A stretch of DNA of 6,631 nt from Betaproteobacteria bacterium (GTDB lineage Bacteria > Pseudomonadota > Gammaproteobacteria > Burkholderiales > SG8-41): NCBI GenBank assembly GCA_028292065.1, contig JAQGNC010000224.1:1-6631 (forward strand), given 5' to 3'. Position numbers and translations under genes: made by a program. This document shows, one piece after another, positions 5,338 to 6,631 of the stretch (position 1 is the first letter of the stretch; every line of letters starts with the position of its first letter). The notes under the pieces were generated by a model. The model saw only the letters and a program-made list of their open reading frames with translations, did not search any database and had not been told where the DNA came from.

Positions 5338-6462
5338 ATGGCGGCAAAAGCCAAACGCACGAAGTCGGGGAGACCTGAGCGGGCAGCGACGCGAAAGCAC
5401 GCGCCGTACGCTGACGCGTTGCGAGCGCTGGACGCCGCCGGCGACAAGGTGACTCTCGAGCTCGACCGCGAGCGTGTCGCGATCACGAACCTCGACAAAG
5501 TGCTGTGGCCCGCGCAGCACGACCTGCGCGAGTACACCCGGCGCGACTTCGTGCGCTATCTGCTGCACGCCGGCCCTTACATGCTGCCGCATTTGCGGGA
5601 CCGGCCGCTCACGCTGATCCGCATGCCCGAAGGGATCACCGGCAAGCGTTTCGTGCAGTTCCACTGGGAGCAGCGCCTGCCGACGTTCGTCCAAACGATT
5701 TCGATTTTCTCGGAGAAGAACCGCGTCGCCGAAGAATTTCTCCTCTGCAACAACATGGCGACCCTGCTGTGGCTCTCGCACGTCGGCACGCTCGAGCTGC
5801 ACGTATGGCATTCGCGCGCGAACCCCGAACCCGACGTGAAAGGCGCGAGCACCGATTACACGAGCTCGGCCGCGGCGCTGCAGGCGTCGATCCTGAACTA
5901 CCCTGATTACCTCGTCTTCGACATCGACCCGTACATCTACTCGGGCAAGGAAGCGCAGGGAGGCCAGCCCGAGTTCAACGTGGAAGCTTTCGAAAAAGGC
6001 AAAGCGGTCGCTGTCCTCCTGAAAGCGCTTCTCGATGCGATGGCGCTGAGATCGTTCGTGAAGACTTCGGGCAAGACCGGCCTGCACATCCTCGTGCCGG
6101 TGATCCGCACCATCCCCTTCGATGCCGCGCGCGCTTTCGCCGGGACGATCGCGCGCCACCTGCTGCGCGAGCACCCCGACCTCATCACCATCGACTGGGA
6201 CACCACGCGGCGCACCGGCAAAGTGTTCTTCGACTACACCATGAACATCCGCGTGAAAACGTTGAGCGCGCCGTACTCGGTGCGCTCGGCGCCGGGCGCG
6301 CCGATATCGATGCCGCTCACGTGGAAAGCGCTCGAGAAAGCCGGCCCGCTCGACTACACCATGGCGAACGTCCCCGCGTTCCTCGCGAAGAACGGGGATC
6401 TGTGGGAGGACATCCTGACGGCGAAGCAGGACCTCGCGAAAGTGCTGGGCGCTGCAAGCTGA
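5338..6462 (+). CDS. Stand-alone LigD-type polymerase domain (NHEJ primase-polymerase)
   Basis: This 374-residue protein matches the polymerase domain of bacterial end-joining ligase D, an archaeo-eukaryotic primase-superfamily enzyme that fills in broken DNA ends, preferring ribonucleotides. After a basic tail (residues 1-35), the domain opens with TNLDKVLWP and continues with LRDRPLTLIRMPEGITGKRF. The catalytic residues expected for the fold are present: VFDIDP with Asp195 and Asp197, KTSGKTGLH with His250, VFFDY with Asp299, and the upstream LELHVWHSR with His155. The C-terminal stretch SVRSAPGAPISMPLTW is also typical. Compared with the polymerase domain of Pseudomonas-type LigD (from memory), there are extra residues at about 161-190, before the catalytic strand, and around 199-220, just after it. 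There is no ligase or nuclease domain, and no Ku gene in the window. No clear Shine-Dalgarno precedes the ATG at 5338; translational coupling to the transporter is possible. Confidence 0.9.
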   Translation: MAAKAKRTKSGRPERAATRKHAPYADALRALDAAGDKVTLELDRERVAITNLDKVLWPAQHDLREYTRRDFVRYLLHAGPYMLPHLRDRPLTLIRMPEGITGKRFVQFHWEQRLPTFVQTISIFSEKNRVAEEFLLCNNMATLLWLSHVGTLELHVWHSRANPEPDVKGASTDYTSSAAALQASILNYPDYLVFDIDPYIYSGKEAQGGQPEFNVEAFEKGKAVAVLLKALLDAMALRSFVKTSGKTGLHILVPVIRTIPFDAARAFAGTIARHLLREHPDLITIDWDTTRRTGKVFFDYTMNIRVKTLSAPYSVRSAPGAPISMPLTWKALEKAGPLDYTMANVPAFLAKNGDLWEDILTAKQDLAKVLGAAS

Positions 6463-6479
6463 GTCGTCGGTAGACGTTT

Positions 6480-6520
6480 CCCTCGCCCCGCGATAGCGGG
6501 GAGAGGGTTAGGGTGAGGGG
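6480..6520 (-). repeat. G/C-rich palindromic repeat after the polymerase gene, terminator-like
   Basis: The bases 6480-6507 form a stem of twelve positions with one mismatch around a GATA loop (6492-6495), with arms CCCTC-CCCCGC type and GCGGGG-GAGGG type. It is followed by TTAGGGTGAGGGG. On the minus strand this reads ACCCTAACCCTC into a palindrome, the same core as the arms of the cloverleaf repeats, but with a different loop and only one arm, so it is probably a relative and not a full copy. It starts 17 bases after the polymerase stop and could end or protect that transcript; no T run is present. Confidence 0.65.
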
Positions 6521-6555
6521 AAGCGATGGCGATGCCATCAACACACACCAGCGAG

Positions 6556-6631
6556 CGCCTCGAGATTGCTTCGTCACCGCGTTCCTCGCAATGACCTGCT
6601 GATGTCATCGCGAGGCGCCGGAAGGGGCGCC
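6556..6631 (-). repeat. Dispersed repeat of the 'CEERSDEAI' type, cut by the window edge
   Basis: Read on the minus strand, the sequence contains GTCATTGCGAGGAACGCG followed by GTGACGAAGCAATCTCGAGG. This is a widespread bacterial intergenic palindromic repeat whose spurious translation gives 'HCEERGDEAIS', familiar from mis-annotated small proteins. Within it CCTCGCAATGAC (6584-6595) pairs with GTCATCGCGAGG (6604-6615) at 11 of 12 positions, and a GGCGCC / GGCGCC hairpin (6614-6631) reaches the window end. No gene is visible from 6463 to the end. Confidence 0.75.

Noticed and set aside
4648..6174. A 508-codon open frame on the minus strand
   Set aside because: It spans the antisense of both the transporter and the polymerase, with low-complexity Arg/His/Glu composition and no recognisable motif.
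6317..6608. Small minus-strand frames reading 'LTLTLSPLSRGEG' and 'HCEERGDEAIS'
   Set aside because: These peptides are classic spurious translations of palindromic intergenic repeats, not proteins.

Overview
The window looks like chromosomal DNA from a high-GC Gram-negative bacterium, most likely a betaproteobacterium. That placement is inferred from GC-rich codon use (third positions mostly G/C), the MsbA-like exporter, the secreted zinc-hydrolase-like protein, and the kinds of intergenic repeat. No rRNA or phylogenetic marker is present, so it is tentative. All genes read on the + strand.

Layout: (1) 2-40 is the last 13 codons of an upstream gene, possibly a zinc-type alcohol dehydrogenase/quinone reductase. 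(2) 142-1107 encodes an exported metallo-beta-lactamase-fold protein behind a perfect TATAAT box; two of its expected metal ligands are replaced. (3) 1108-1472 is a gene-free stretch filled with palindromic repeats: a cloverleaf-like element at 1218-1328 and a second branched inverted repeat at 1333-1436. (4) 1473-3284 encodes a half-size ABC exporter (permease fused to ATPase) related to MsbA. (5) 3285-3642 is a second repeat-rich gap containing a lone repeat arm (3306-3338), a hairpin-rich module (3339-3411) and a second full cloverleaf element (3412-3515). (6) 3643-5319 encodes a membrane transporter resembling the folate-biopterin transporter (BT1) branch of the major facilitator superfamily. 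(7) 5338-6462, only 18 bases downstream, encodes a stand-alone LigD-type primase-polymerase domain, the DNA end-joining polymerase, without ligase or nuclease domains. (8) 6463-6631 holds two further, different repeat families.

Functional view: the protein genes do not form an obvious single pathway. The transporter and polymerase are close enough to share a transcript, but no functional link is evident, and neither Ku nor a ligase is in the window. The most striking non-coding feature is the pair of cloverleaf elements. Their central hairpins have different sequences but the same six-base-pair stem, preserved by compensatory changes, which suggests selection or duplication at the level of structure. 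No previously undescribed defence or mobile system is convincingly visible.
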